This document shows, piece by piece, positions 45,134 through 52,845 of a DNA stretch of 64,000 bases. The stretch is from Streptomyces sp. NBC_01116 (GTDB lineage: Bacteria; Actinomycetota; Actinomycetes; Streptomycetales; Streptomycetaceae), in the NCBI RefSeq assembly GCF_041435495.1, contig NZ_CP108644.1, positions 8,169,501 through 8,233,500 of the forward strand, written 5' to 3'. The position numbers and the translations under genes were made by a program. Numbering within the stretch: the first letter of the stretch is position 1; each line of letters begins with the position of its first letter. The notes beneath the pieces were generated by a model that ran no database searches, was not told where the DNA came from, and saw only the letters and a program-made list of their open reading frames with translations.

Positions 45134-45306
45134 GGCGTGTTTCGAAAGTAGCGCCGTCCGCCCGGAGGGCGGGCTCGGCGGCGTCTGGTGCGTGCGATCG
45201 CAAGGCGGAGGGTCGCCCCGATACTGGATGTATCGGGGTGATCCCGACAACGCGGCGAGCGTGCGTGCCAGGCGTCGCCGAGCAGGCGGGACTTTCGAAA
45301 CACGCC
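45134..45306. mobile_element. MITE (173 bp) with perfect terminal inverted repeats and CTAG duplication
   Basis: Ends GGCGTGTTTCGAAAGT and ACTTTCGAAACACGCC are perfect inverted repeats. CTAG flanks both sides (45130-45133, 45307-45310), as expected for an element duplicating a YTAR target in the IS5 style. The interior has no gene; it folds as one long imperfect hairpin with a central perfect stem CCCCGATAC / GTATCGGGG. It inserted exactly at the 3' end of the MarR gene. Confidence 0.85.
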
Positions 45307-45795
45307 CTAGGGCAGTGTCGAGGCGAGCCGTTCGAGCAGGTCGGCGAGCTGCGTCTGCTCGTCCGCGCTGAGTCCGGAGAGGAGACGACGCTGGTTGTCC
45401 AGGTGGACGGCGATGAGCTCGTCGGTCAGTTCCACGCCCTCGACGGTGAGCGTGACGAGGCGACCGCGTGAATCGCTCTCGGCGACGGATCTGCTGACCA
45501 GGCCACGGGCTTCGAGCCGGTCGACCCGCTTGCTGATCGCGCCGGTCGTGACCAGGACGGTGCGGCTGAGCTCGCCTGCGGACAGTGCGTAGGGCTCCCC
45601 CGAACGCCGGAGCGCCGCCAGTACATCGAAGTCACCGCCACCCAGGCCTGCGGCCTGGAAGGGCGGGCGCAGTCGTTGGTCCAGCCCGCCGGTGAGCCGA
45701 AAGAGTCGGCCGATGACGAGCATCGGCGCCGCGTCCAGATCGGGGCGCTCGTGTTCCCACTGTTCGACGATGGCGGCGATGGCGTCGTTCTGCAT
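45307..45795 (-). CDS. MarR-family transcriptional regulator
   Basis: A 162-residue MarR protein. The winged helix is seen in LSAGELSRTVLVTTGAISKR followed by DRLEARGLVSRSVAESDSRG (about residues 70-110). The C-terminal dimerisation helices end LLERLASTLP and the stop TAG is formed by the CTAG target duplication of the adjacent MITE, so the last residues may differ from the ancestral end. Divergent from the broken nitroreductase-like gene with two repeat sites between them. Confidence 0.92.
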   Translation of the reverse strand: MQNDAIAAIVEQWEHERPDLDAAPMLVIGRLFRLTGGLDQRLRPPFQAAGLGGGDFDVLAALRRSGEPYALSAGELSRTVLVTTGAISKRVDRLEARGLVSRSVAESDSRGRLVTLTVEGVELTDELIAVHLDNQRRLLSGLSADEQTQLADLLERLASTLP

Positions 45796-45808
45796 GCCGC
45801 CACTATAT

Positions 45809-45841
45809 CTTCCACGGATGGTAATTTAGCTTCCATGGAAG
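45809..45841. promoter_or_regulatory. Paired MarR-operator candidates
   Basis: CTTCCACGGATG (45809-45820) and the perfect palindrome CTTCCATGGAAG (45830-45841) share the core CTTCCAyGGA and are 21 bp apart, two helical turns. They lie between the MarR start and the divergent gene, the second overlapping its ATG. A MarR dimer on each site would repress both genes. Confidence 0.65.
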
Positions 45842-46312
45842 ACTTCACTGTCCCTCGTACCGCCGTCCCGCGCGTGCTCCACTCCGATGCCACCTGCCCC
45901 TTCGCGCACCCGGGCCGGGCCCCAGGGCCGGTCGTTGAACTCGCTTTACCAGAGGTCGGGTTCGCGATGCTCGTTGAGCGCGGACGGACTCATGATCCGG
46001 AAGGTCAAGCCGATCGGCTGAAGCCGTTCGGCTTCGAGCAGCCATCGGGAAGTGACCCAGGCAAGGCCGCGCATGCCGACGCGTTCGACACGGCTCCGCG
46101 CGCCGGCCACCGGGCCGGCCAGGAAGTGCCCCGGCCAGGAGGCCGGGGCACCCGTGGTCGCCGTGAACGGCGTCGGCCTCTTCGGCCCCGTCCTCACCGC
46201 CGTACCGAGAGGCGAGGAAGCGAACCGGCTGTTCCAGGCCCCTCGGACCCTGGCCGGGATGGGAGCGTTCGCCGGGCCGAAGCGGGGTCGCGGTGCGCTT
46301 GACTTCCACTGA
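45835..46312 (+). pseudogene. Mycothiol-dependent nitroreductase-like (DsbA-fold) gene broken by an internal inversion
   Basis: Three pieces of one protein can be read in conflicting orientations. On the plus strand from ATG 45835: an N-terminus ending HSDATCPFA. On the minus strand between about 46064 and 45905: AWVTSRWLLEAERL, LTFRIMSPSALNEHRE, and in another frame WGPARV. On the plus strand again: DAFDTAPRAGHRAG and, in another frame, GAPVVAVNGVGLFGPVLTAV followed by PRGEEANRLF. These correspond in order to the DsbA-like mycothiol-dependent nitroreductase Rv2466c (CPWCWITSRW..., MSLAILNENRD, ARAWGPVRV, GTPTIHVNGVAFFGPVLS). So a segment of about 160 bp is inverted, sequence is missing after it, and a frameshift is present. 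The promoter and regulator look intact. Confidence 0.72.
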
Positions 46313-46478
46313 ACCCGGCGTTCGTACCCGGCGCCGACTCATTGCCGCCAGCGTGGTCAGCTCGATCGGCGACGGCGTATACGTGCCGCTGACGATGCTG
46401 TTCGTCCACTCGCTCACCGGCCTGTCGCTCACGTCGATCGGCGCGGGCCTGACGGTCTCCGGGCTCTGCGCCCTGTTG
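46293..46478 (+). pseudogene. MFS transporter, N-terminal fragment
   Basis: GTG 46293 opens a frame whose residues RRRLIAASVVSSIGDGVYVP and LTMLFVHSLTGLSLTSIG are a normal MFS first and second helix. Similarity ends near TVSGLCALL (about 46478), after which the frame becomes non-membrane and no further helices follow. It is a truncated stump, in line with the decay around it. The start overlaps the end of the nitroreductase-like remnant. Confidence 0.65.
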
Positions 46479-46501
46479 ACAGGTTCCGGTCTCCTCCGGT
46501 C

Positions 46502-46639
46502 TTCCCCACCGAGCGCCGGAAGCGGGAAGTCGGGGCCATCCACGACGCGATCCGGCTCGTCGACCCGCTGCCGTTCGCCCATGAGTACAGCGAATGGGTA
46601 GAACTTTTCGACACCCTTGAGGGCGGGGTGTACACCTGA
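46502..46639 (+). pseudogene. Possible C-terminal gene remnant
   Basis: A plus-strand frame without a start encodes protein-like residues (AIHDAIRLVDPLPFAHEYSE, WVELFDTLEGG) up to a TGA at 46637. It lies directly after the MFS stump and in a different frame. It may be the end of another gene fused by deletion. No family is recognised. Confidence 0.35.
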
Positions 46640-46825
46640 AGTGTGTTGGAGAGGCCCGGTGGTGGGCTAAGAAGTCCGGGTTCTCGTGCTGTGTGGATCA
46701 TATGGCCAAGGCGTGGCCGCGCAGGATGACGACGGTTTGGCCCGGTCTCCTGACACTCGGGCCCCGGCCTGCGTGCTCCGTCGACGGATTCCACGGCACA
46801 TGCGGTCGACATCCACGCTGATTCC

Positions 46826-46840
46826 ACAACCGTTGGTTGT
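46826..46840. promoter_or_regulatory. Inverted repeat upstream of the acetyltransferase gene
   Basis: ACAACC-GTT-GGTTGT, perfect 6-bp arms, 57 bp before the start codon; a candidate operator. The rest of 46640-46897 shows no gene. Confidence 0.4.
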
Positions 46841-46897
46841 ATCCGAGTGGCGCAGGGTTGTTTGATCGTGTGCTCCGCACGGTGATGGGATCAGTCC

Positions 46898-47449
46898 ATG
46901 TCCACCCGTACCGAGCAGGTCATGTATGTCCAGACGCCTGAATTCACGCGTCATGTCGAGCGCATCGTGGAGGTGACGGATGCGACGTCCCGGCTGAACG
47001 CGCTTACGTTCAGCGACAGCGGAGGTCGCGCGGAACTGCTTGCTGTTGTGTTCGGTGGCCCACTGCCGGAATCGGTGATGATCTACCCGCCGTTCTTCAC
47101 CGAGCACGGACTGAACACGACGTTCGGGGAGAACGTCTTCGTCAACCAGGGATGCACCTTCATGGACAGGGGAGGCATCCGTATCGGAAACGGCGTCATG
47201 ATCGCCCCGAAGGTCAGCCTCATCACCGGAGGCCATCCACTGCCCCTGGCCGAGCGCCGCGAGTACCTCTCCTACGCCCCGATCGTCATCGAGGACGACG
47301 TTTGGATCGGAGCGGCTGCCGTGGTCACGCAGGGCGTGACCATCGGAGCCGGTGCGGTGATCGCTGCCGGTGCGGTGGTCACCCGTGATGTTCCCGCCGG
47401 CACCGTGGTCGCGGGAGTGCCCGCCCGCGTGATCAAGGAGATCGACTGA
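46898..47449 (+). CDS. Sugar O-acetyltransferase (LacA/NodL/Maa type)
   Basis: A 183-residue hexapeptide-repeat transferase expected to acetylate a sugar hydroxyl from acetyl-CoA. After a helical N-terminal part, the left-handed beta-helix runs from about residue 70 (FGENVFVNQGCTFMDRGGI) to the end (TIGAGAVIAAGAVVTRDVPA). The catalytic histidine is in LITGGHPLPL. The N-terminal segment is shorter and less conserved than in LacA, but length is normal overall. Confidence 0.92.
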   Translation: MSTRTEQVMYVQTPEFTRHVERIVEVTDATSRLNALTFSDSGGRAELLAVVFGGPLPESVMIYPPFFTEHGLNTTFGENVFVNQGCTFMDRGGIRIGNGVMIAPKVSLITGGHPLPLAERREYLSYAPIVIEDDVWIGAAAVVTQGVTIGAGAVIAAGAVVTRDVPAGTVVAGVPARVIKEID

Positions 47450-47632
47450 ACCCTGCCGGGCTGCTGGACCAGGTGCGCAGCGGGTCCACGCCCCGATCCT
47501 GACACCTCCGGCTCATGGCAGCGGGAGGCTGCGCCGCCGCGCCCGGGCCGGAAGGTGTCGTGCAGGTCGCCGGGCGCGGTCTATTCCTCCAGGAAGCCCG
47601 GTACGGCCGAAGAGGCCGACCGGTACCGGGAG

Positions 47633-48751
47633 TCAGGCGGCGACGAGATCCTGCTCGCGGTCCGGCGTCGTGGCCTTGGGCTGCTTGTTCGGCAGCGCGA
47701 GCCGGAAGACCTTGTGCCACGCGGAGAACACCTGCTTGGGCAGCGGGCCGGTGACGTACTCCAGCTCGTACTTCTCGAACAGGGCCCGCACCTTCACCGC
47801 GACCTCGGCGTACCGGTTGCTCGGCAGGTCCGGGAACAGGTGGTGCTCGATCTGGTGCGACAGGTTGCCGGTCATGAAGTGCAGGGCCTTGCTGCCGCTG
47901 ATGTTCGCCGAGCCCATCATCTGGCGCAGGTACCACTGGCCGCGTGTCTCGCCCTTGATCGACCGCCTCTCGAAGACCTGTACGCCCTCGGGGAAGTGCC
48001 CGCACATGATCACCGAGTGGGTCCAGACGTTGCGGACCAGGTTCGCGGTGAACGTGGCGGCGAGTGTGGTGAGGAACGAGGGGCCCGACAGCAGCGGGTG
48101 GATCACGTAGTCCTTGAGCACCTGCTTGCGGATCTTGCGGCCGACGGCCCTGGCCCGCGCGCGGAACTCCGGATTCTTGCGGCGGCGCTTGCTGAGGTTC
48201 TTGCCGAGCTCCAGGTCGTACGCTGCGATGCCGTACTCGAAGAAGCAGGCGTTGAGGAAGTTCCACAGCGGCTGGCCGAGGTGGAAGGGGTGCCACCTCT
48301 GGTCCTCGTCCACGCGCATGATGCCGTAGCCGAGGTCGTTGTCCTTGCCGATCACGTTCGTGTACGTGTGGTGCAGCTCGTTGTGCGAGTGCTTCCACTG
48401 ATCGGACGGCGAGACGTGATCCCACTCCCAGGTGGTGGAGTGGATCTTCGGGTCCCGCATCCAGTCCCACTGGCCGTGCAGGACGTTGTGGCCGATCTCC
48501 ATGTTGTCCATGATCTTCGCCACGGACAGTCCGGCGGTGCCGAGCAGCCACGCGGGCGGGAAGAGCGAGAACAGCAAGACGCCTCTGCTGACCAGCTCCA
48601 GCTTGCGCTGCGCCGAGATGACCTTACGGATGTAGGCGGCGTCCTTCTCGCCGCGGTCGGCGATCACCTCGTCGCGGATCGCGTCCAGCTCGCGGCCGAG
48701 CTCCTCGATCTGTTCCGCGGTCAGGTGGGCGGTGGGGTCGATGGCGGTCAA
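47633..48751 (-). CDS. Membrane acyl-CoA/fatty acid desaturase (DesA3-like)
   Basis: A 372-residue integral-membrane di-iron desaturase. The three histidine boxes are HNVLHGQ, HNELHHTYTN and HQIEHHLFPDLP, in the order and spacing of the mycobacterial DesA3 type that makes oleoyl-CoA. Hydrophobic segments lie between the boxes. TTG 48751 is used: the sequence TAGGAGCACCTTG places the SD (AGGAG) over the stop of the upstream reductase gene, indicating coupling. The neighbouring reductase is the expected electron donor. Confidence 0.92.
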   Translation of the reverse strand: MTAIDPTAHLTAEQIEELGRELDAIRDEVIADRGEKDAAYIRKVISAQRKLELVSRGVLLFSLFPPAWLLGTAGLSVAKIMDNMEIGHNVLHGQWDWMRDPKIHSTTWEWDHVSPSDQWKHSHNELHHTYTNVIGKDNDLGYGIMRVDEDQRWHPFHLGQPLWNFLNACFFEYGIAAYDLELGKNLSKRRRKNPEFRARARAVGRKIRKQVLKDYVIHPLLSGPSFLTTLAATFTANLVRNVWTHSVIMCGHFPEGVQVFERRSIKGETRGQWYLRQMMGSANISGSKALHFMTGNLSHQIEHHLFPDLPSNRYAEVAVKVRALFEKYELEYVTGPLPKQVFSAWHKVFRLALPNKQPKATTPDREQDLVAA

Positions 48752-48758
48752 GGTGCTC

Positions 48759-49814
48759 CTACCGTTCGATGTCACAGGGGCCCGCCGCGGCGGACACGCA
48801 GGTCTGGATGAGGACGCCCGGCTCGGCCTCGGTGATCTCGCCGGTGCGCAGGTCGCGGACGGCGCCCGCCTTGAGCGGCGTGACGCAGCCGAAGCAGATG
48901 CCCATGCGGCACCCGGAGGGCATGAGCACGCCTGCCTCCTCGCCGATGTCGAGCAACGGCGTGGCGCCGTCCGCGTCGATGGTCTTGCCGGTGGTGCTGA
49001 ACGTGACCTCGCCGCCGTCGCCGGCGACGACGATGCCGGGGCGGAAGCGTTCGGTGTGCAGGCGTTCATGGACGCCGTGCTCGGTCCAGTGCTCTTCGGC
49101 GGCGTCGAGCAGGCCTGTGGGCCCGCAGGCCCAGGTCTCGCGCTCGGCCCAGTCGGGCACGAGTTCGTCGAGACGGGCGATGTCGAGCTTGCCGTCCGTG
49201 TCGGTGTGCACCTCGGTGAGCCGGAGCTTCCCGTCCGCGACCAGGCCGTGCAGTTCCGCGCGGAAGATCACATCGCGCGGCTGTGGCGCGCAGTGGACCA
49301 TGACGACGTCGTCGAACTCGATGTCGCGCAGCATGCCCATCACGGGCGTGATGCCGCTGCCGGCCGTGAGGAAGAGCACCTTGCTGGGCTTGGCCTGCGG
49401 CAGCACGAAGTCACCGGTCGGCTGGTCGAGCTGGATCAGCGTGCCCGGTTTCGCCCTGCGGACCAGGTGCGTGCTGACCTTGCCGTCCGGGATCGCCTTC
49501 ACGGTGATCGTGATACGGCCGTCCCGGCGGTCTGTCGGCGAAGTGATGGAGTAGGCACGCCACAGGCGCACTCCGTCCACGTCGACCCCGACCCTCACGT
49601 ACTGACCGGGCGTGTGGCCGCGCCAACCCCGCCCCGGCCTGATCACGACAGTCGCGGCGTCACCCGTCTCGGAGTGCACGGCCTCGATGCGCCCACACAG
49701 GTCAGCGCCCGCACGCAGCGGGCTGACCAGGTCGAGGTAGTCCGACGGCAGCAGCGGCGTCGTGACCATCTCCAGCAGTTTCCACGCCCTACTGCGGAGG
49801 GCTGCACTCGTCAT
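48759..49814 (-). CDS. Flavin/[2Fe-2S] oxidoreductase (Rv3230c-like desaturase reductase)
   Basis: A 351-residue reductase: an FAD-binding barrel (LWRAYSITSPTDRR), an NAD(P)H domain (LFLTAGSGITPVMGMLRD) and a C-terminal plant-type [2Fe-2S] ferredoxin domain with CRMGICFGC and a final Cys in LIQTC. This fusion next to a DesA3-like desaturase matches the M. tuberculosis Rv3230c/DesA3 pair, in which the reductase passes electrons from NADPH to the desaturase. It is transcribed first in the operon, divergent from a PucR-type regulator. ATG 49814. Confidence 0.92.
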   Translation of the reverse strand: MTSAALRSRAWKLLEMVTTPLLPSDYLDLVSPLRAGADLCGRIEAVHSETGDAATVVIRPGRGWRGHTPGQYVRVGVDVDGVRLWRAYSITSPTDRRDGRITITVKAIPDGKVSTHLVRRAKPGTLIQLDQPTGDFVLPQAKPSKVLFLTAGSGITPVMGMLRDIEFDDVVMVHCAPQPRDVIFRAELHGLVADGKLRLTEVHTDTDGKLDIARLDELVPDWAERETWACGPTGLLDAAEEHWTEHGVHERLHTERFRPGIVVAGDGGEVTFSTTGKTIDADGATPLLDIGEEAGVLMPSGCRMGICFGCVTPLKAGAVRDLRTGEITEAEPGVLIQTCVSAAAGPCDIER

Positions 49815-49880
49815 GACCCCAGCTTGCTGCGCCCCACGGCGTAAAGTCCTGACCGGAAGACGTGAATCTGGTCGGCAGAA

Positions 49881-49897
49881 TTGTTCGCAGGGAACAA
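49881..49897. promoter_or_regulatory. Inverted repeat at the PucR-type gene start
   Basis: TTGTTC-GCAGG-GAACAA, perfect 6-bp arms, overlapping the ribosome-binding region of the regulator in the 86-bp divergent promoter; a candidate autoregulatory operator. Confidence 0.5.
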
Positions 49898-49900
49898 AAA

Positions 49901-51040
49901 ATGAGCTATGCAATCCGGAGAGCCAGCGAGCTCGCCTTGGACGAAACGACGGTCACCGCCCTTCGGGCCGCACTGAGGACCACCGCCGACGAAGTCGTCC
50001 AGGCGATCATCGACGAGGTCCCTCCCTACGCCAATGCCCTCTCCGGTCGCATGGGCGCCACCATCCGCAGAGCCGTCCGCACCGCGCTGGGGCACTACCT
50101 CGACCTCGCGAGCGGGGCCGCCACAGGCGGCGACGCCGGTGACGCCGCCTACGAGCTGGGCCGCGGCGAGGTGCGCGACGGCCGTTCGATGGACGCTCTG
50201 CTCAGCGCCTACCGGGTCGGCGCCCGCGTCGCCTGGCGCTGCCTGGCAGCGGGTGCCGTACCCGCAGGTCTGCCCGCCGCCGAGGTCGCCAAGTTCGCGG
50301 AGCTGACCTTCGCCTACATCGACGAGCTCTCCGCCGCGAGCGCCGCGGGCCACGCCGACGAACTGGCCGCCCGGGGCAGAGCCCACGAGCGCCACCTGGA
50401 GCACCTGGCCCGCGACCTCCTCGCCGGCGCGAGCCCGGACGTGCTGCTGGCCTCCGGTCAACGGGCCAGGTGGCAGCCCCCCGTTTCGCTGACCGCCGTC
50501 CTGCTGCCCGCCGCCCAGGCACGACCTGCCTACCGGACACTCGACCCGAGCACCCTCGTCCTCGACGATCTGCCCGATGCCACCGGTGTGCTCCTCGTTC
50601 CCGATGCCGACCGGTCACGCCTCCTGCGGCTGCTGACCGACCGCGCCGCCGTGGTCGGCCCGGCCCGTCCATGGACGCGTGCGTCCGCCTCGTACGCACG
50701 TGCCGTACGTGCGCGCTCCCTCTCCTCCGATATTCGCGACACCGAGGACCACCTGCCCGAACTGGTGCTCAGCGCCGACGTGGACGCGTTCGCAGACCTG
50801 CGCGCCCGCGCCCTCGCCCCCTTGCAGACCCTGCCCGCCGCAACCGCACGACGGCTGGAGGAGACGTTGCGGGCGTGGCTGCTGCACCAGGGGCGGCGGG
50901 ACGAGGTCGCGGCGGCGTTGTTCGTCCATCCCCAGACGGTCCGCTACCGGATGTCGCAGCTGCGGGAGCTGTTTCCCGATCTCGCGTCACCACAGCGGGT
51001 CCTTGAGCTGACGCTGGCAGTCGGTCTCCGGGGCGGCTGA
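49901..51040 (+). CDS. PucR-family transcriptional regulator
   Basis: A 379-residue regulator: an N-terminal helical sensor (about 1-170), a degenerate GGDEF-like middle, and the C-terminal PucR helix-turn-helix LEETLRAWLLHQGRRDEVAA followed by ALFVHPQTVRYRMSQLRELF. Divergent from the desaturase/reductase pair, which it probably controls in response to lipid status. ATG 49901 is used; a GTG 13 codons upstream (49862) is possible. Confidence 0.88.
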   Translation: MSYAIRRASELALDETTVTALRAALRTTADEVVQAIIDEVPPYANALSGRMGATIRRAVRTALGHYLDLASGAATGGDAGDAAYELGRGEVRDGRSMDALLSAYRVGARVAWRCLAAGAVPAGLPAAEVAKFAELTFAYIDELSAASAAGHADELAARGRAHERHLEHLARDLLAGASPDVLLASGQRARWQPPVSLTAVLLPAAQARPAYRTLDPSTLVLDDLPDATGVLLVPDADRSRLLRLLTDRAAVVGPARPWTRASASYARAVRARSLSSDIRDTEDHLPELVLSADVDAFADLRARALAPLQTLPAATARRLEETLRAWLLHQGRRDEVAAALFVHPQTVRYRMSQLRELFPDLASPQRVLELTLAVGLRGG

Positions 51041-51110
51041 CGCGTCACCCGTATACCGCCGCGTCCGCGAGCGGCCGGGAATCGGCCCTCGCTCCCGGCG
51101 CCACGCCGCC

Positions 51111-51130
51111 AAGACCGTGAGAACGGTCTT
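51111..51130. terminator. Hairpin downstream of the PucR-type gene
   Basis: AAGACCGT-GAGA-ACGGTCTT, a perfect 8-bp stem with a 4-nt loop, 70 bp after the stop. Nothing else was found in the rest of 51041-51336. Confidence 0.55.
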
Positions 51131-51336
51131 CATGTCGTCGTGGATGGAGCAGTCCTGGCAACACCAGGCAAACGAGCGCGCGTGGAGCTGCGGCCGGGTG
51201 GCCGCCAGGGCCGCCGGGCCGGGCCACCGGAGGCGACGGGCCGGCCGATCCAGCTGGACGAAGCGACCGTGGCCGAGCCGGCACACCGCGCGAGGGATGA
51301 TGGGGTGGCATACGAAACGTGAGGTCAGGAGCTTCC

Positions 51337-51675
51337 ATGGCACAGCGGGTTCACCGACCTCGTGAGGACGCGGAGTTCAGTTTCATCCTAGGGATGAGCG
51401 GGGTTCCGGTCCTCGCGTACTTCACCGGGGCATGGCCCAAGGCCATCGAGCCGTGCCGGGTGATGGACCTCGTCATGGGCGACGTCGCCGACGACTACGC
51501 GGGCCGCCTGACGGTCGTCCGCACCGACATCACGCGTTGCCCGGCGGCAACCGAGCGATACGGGGTCACTGGAGCCCCGTCCTGCCTCCTGCTGAAGGAG
51601 GGTGAGTCGGTGGCACACGGCACGGGGCCGATGACCATCGAGGAGGTACGGATGTTCTTGGACGGTCACCTCTGA
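51337..51675 (+). CDS. Thioredoxin-fold protein lacking the CxxC pair
   Basis: A 112-residue single-domain thioredoxin-like protein. The usual WCGPC region reads FTGAWPKAIEPCRVM: the first cysteine is gone and the spacing is longer. The rest of the fold is kept: LAYFTG strand, VVRTDITRCPAATERYGVTG, then APSCLLLKEGE with a non-proline before Ser. It could use a single cysteine or act as a binding protein. AGGAG lies 5 nt before ATG 51337. Confidence 0.8.
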   Translation: MAQRVHRPREDAEFSFILGMSGVPVLAYFTGAWPKAIEPCRVMDLVMGDVADDYAGRLTVVRTDITRCPAATERYGVTGAPSCLLLKEGESVAHGTGPMTIEEVRMFLDGHL

Positions 51676-51845
51676 GCGGCCGCCGAACCACCCGGTCGCG
51701 AAGCCCGGCACCTCCCGTCCGAGGAGCTGCGCGAGCGGCGCGTGCTGCGCGGAGACGCGGGCCCGGAGCGACCGGTCCCGACCGGACCTGTCGGACCTCG
51801 ACCATGCGCTGACCGAACGTGTTCTTCCGGTAGGGGCATGGTCGC

Positions 51846-51881
51846 GTACCCCAGTCCACTGGGTACCTCACGACTGGACTG
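51846..51881. promoter_or_regulatory. Overlapping inverted repeats upstream of the hydrolase/caspase unit
   Basis: GTACCCCAGT (51846-51855) pairs with ACTGGGTAC (51858-51866) with one bulge, and CAGTCC/GGACTG (51852-51857/51876-51881) forms a second pairing. It lies about 80 bp before the hydrolase ATG in an otherwise empty 282-bp gap; a candidate operator or attenuator. Confidence 0.4.
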
Positions 51882-51957
51882 AGTACGTGAACGGGCTGTC
51901 CCGGGACCCGACTTGGGGAGATCATGGCTGTCCGGACAACGGGGACAGGGGGCCGTT

Positions 51958-52845
51958 ATGGCGCGAGTCGTGGTCGTGCACGGGGTGGGTCAGGAGTATC
52001 TGGGTCGCAGGACCCTCCAGGCGCCTGTCGCCGCCGCGGTCGCGGACGGCGTCGAGACGGCCGCGAACGCCGGGGACGTGCCCGCGGACACGGTGCCGGC
52101 GGTCGAGGACGTGGACGTCGCCTTCTACGGCAACGTGTTCCGCACCCCCGGCGCCAAGGCCGCGCCGTCGGGTCCGCTCTCCGTGGACGACGTGACCGAT
52201 CCGTACGAGCAGGAACTGTTCCTCGCGTGGGCGGACGCGGCGGCCCGCGGGCAGGCGCCGCGGACCGGCACCAAGGCACCGACGCCGCAGGTCCTGCAGC
52301 GCGCCATGAACACCCTGCTGCGCTCGCCCTTCCTTCCGGGACCCGTGGCGGAGCGGTTCCTGCTCGGTGTGCTCCGGCAGGTCCGCCGCTACTTCGGCGA
52401 GGACGCCGTACGCGCCCGGGCGATCGAGGCGGTCACCGACCGGGTGGAGCCGGACACGACCGTGCTCGTCGGCCACTCGCTCGGTTCCGTCGTCGCGTAC
52501 GAGGCCCTCTGCGCCCACCCCGAGTGGCCCGTCCGCACCCTGGTGACCCTCGGCTCCCCGCTCGGCATGCCGACGCTCGTCCACGACAGGCTGCGCCCCG
52601 CCCCCGTCGCCGGCCGCGGCCACTGGCCGGCCGGCCTGACGCACTGGACGAACCTCGCCGACCGGCACGACGTGGTGGCCTCGGTGAAGGAGCTCGCCGA
52701 CCTGTTCCGGCCCGCCGGGGCCGCGAAGGGCGGCGTGCTGCGCGACGTACCGGTCGACAACGGGTGGAAGGTCCACGACCTGCTGCGCCATCTCACGGCG
52801 CGGGAGACGGGCGCGGCGATCGGCGAGGGGCTGCGGGCGGGGTGA
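51958..52845 (+). CDS. Alpha/beta hydrolase (lipase/esterase-like) of the caspase unit
   Basis: A 295-residue alpha/beta hydrolase with VVVVHGVGQEY at the oxyanion region and the nucleophile elbow VLVGHSLGSVVAYE near residue 180 (GHSLG). The pattern resembles bacterial PGAP1-like/serine esterase proteins found beside STAND-type ATPases. Its TGA overlaps the GTG of the caspase-STAND-WD40 gene, so the two are made together. It may be an effector (membrane lipid or acyl hydrolase) or a maturation enzyme; the sequence does not decide. Confidence 0.85.
   Translation: MARVVVVHGVGQEYLGRRTLQAPVAAAVADGVETAANAGDVPADTVPAVEDVDVAFYGNVFRTPGAKAAPSGPLSVDDVTDPYEQELFLAWADAAARGQAPRTGTKAPTPQVLQRAMNTLLRSPFLPGPVAERFLLGVLRQVRRYFGEDAVRARAIEAVTDRVEPDTTVLVGHSLGSVVAYEALCAHPEWPVRTLVTLGSPLGMPTLVHDRLRPAPVAGRGHWPAGLTHWTNLADRHDVVASVKELADLFRPAGAAKGGVLRDVPVDNGWKVHDLLRHLTARETGAAIGEGLRAG

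Noticed and set aside
44850..45203. 117-codon minus-strand frame as a gene
   Set aside because: It runs through the left end of the MITE, has no ribosome-binding site and no family; kept only as an unassigned stretch.
45134..45306. The hairpin element as a structured RNA gene or CRISPR-like repeat
   Set aside because: Perfect terminal inverted repeats with flanking CTAG fit a transposable MITE better; single copy, no spacers.
50987..51343. Minus-strand frame downstream of the PucR-type gene with several cysteines
   Set aside because: It overlaps the PucR gene end, includes the hairpin and has no initiation signal.
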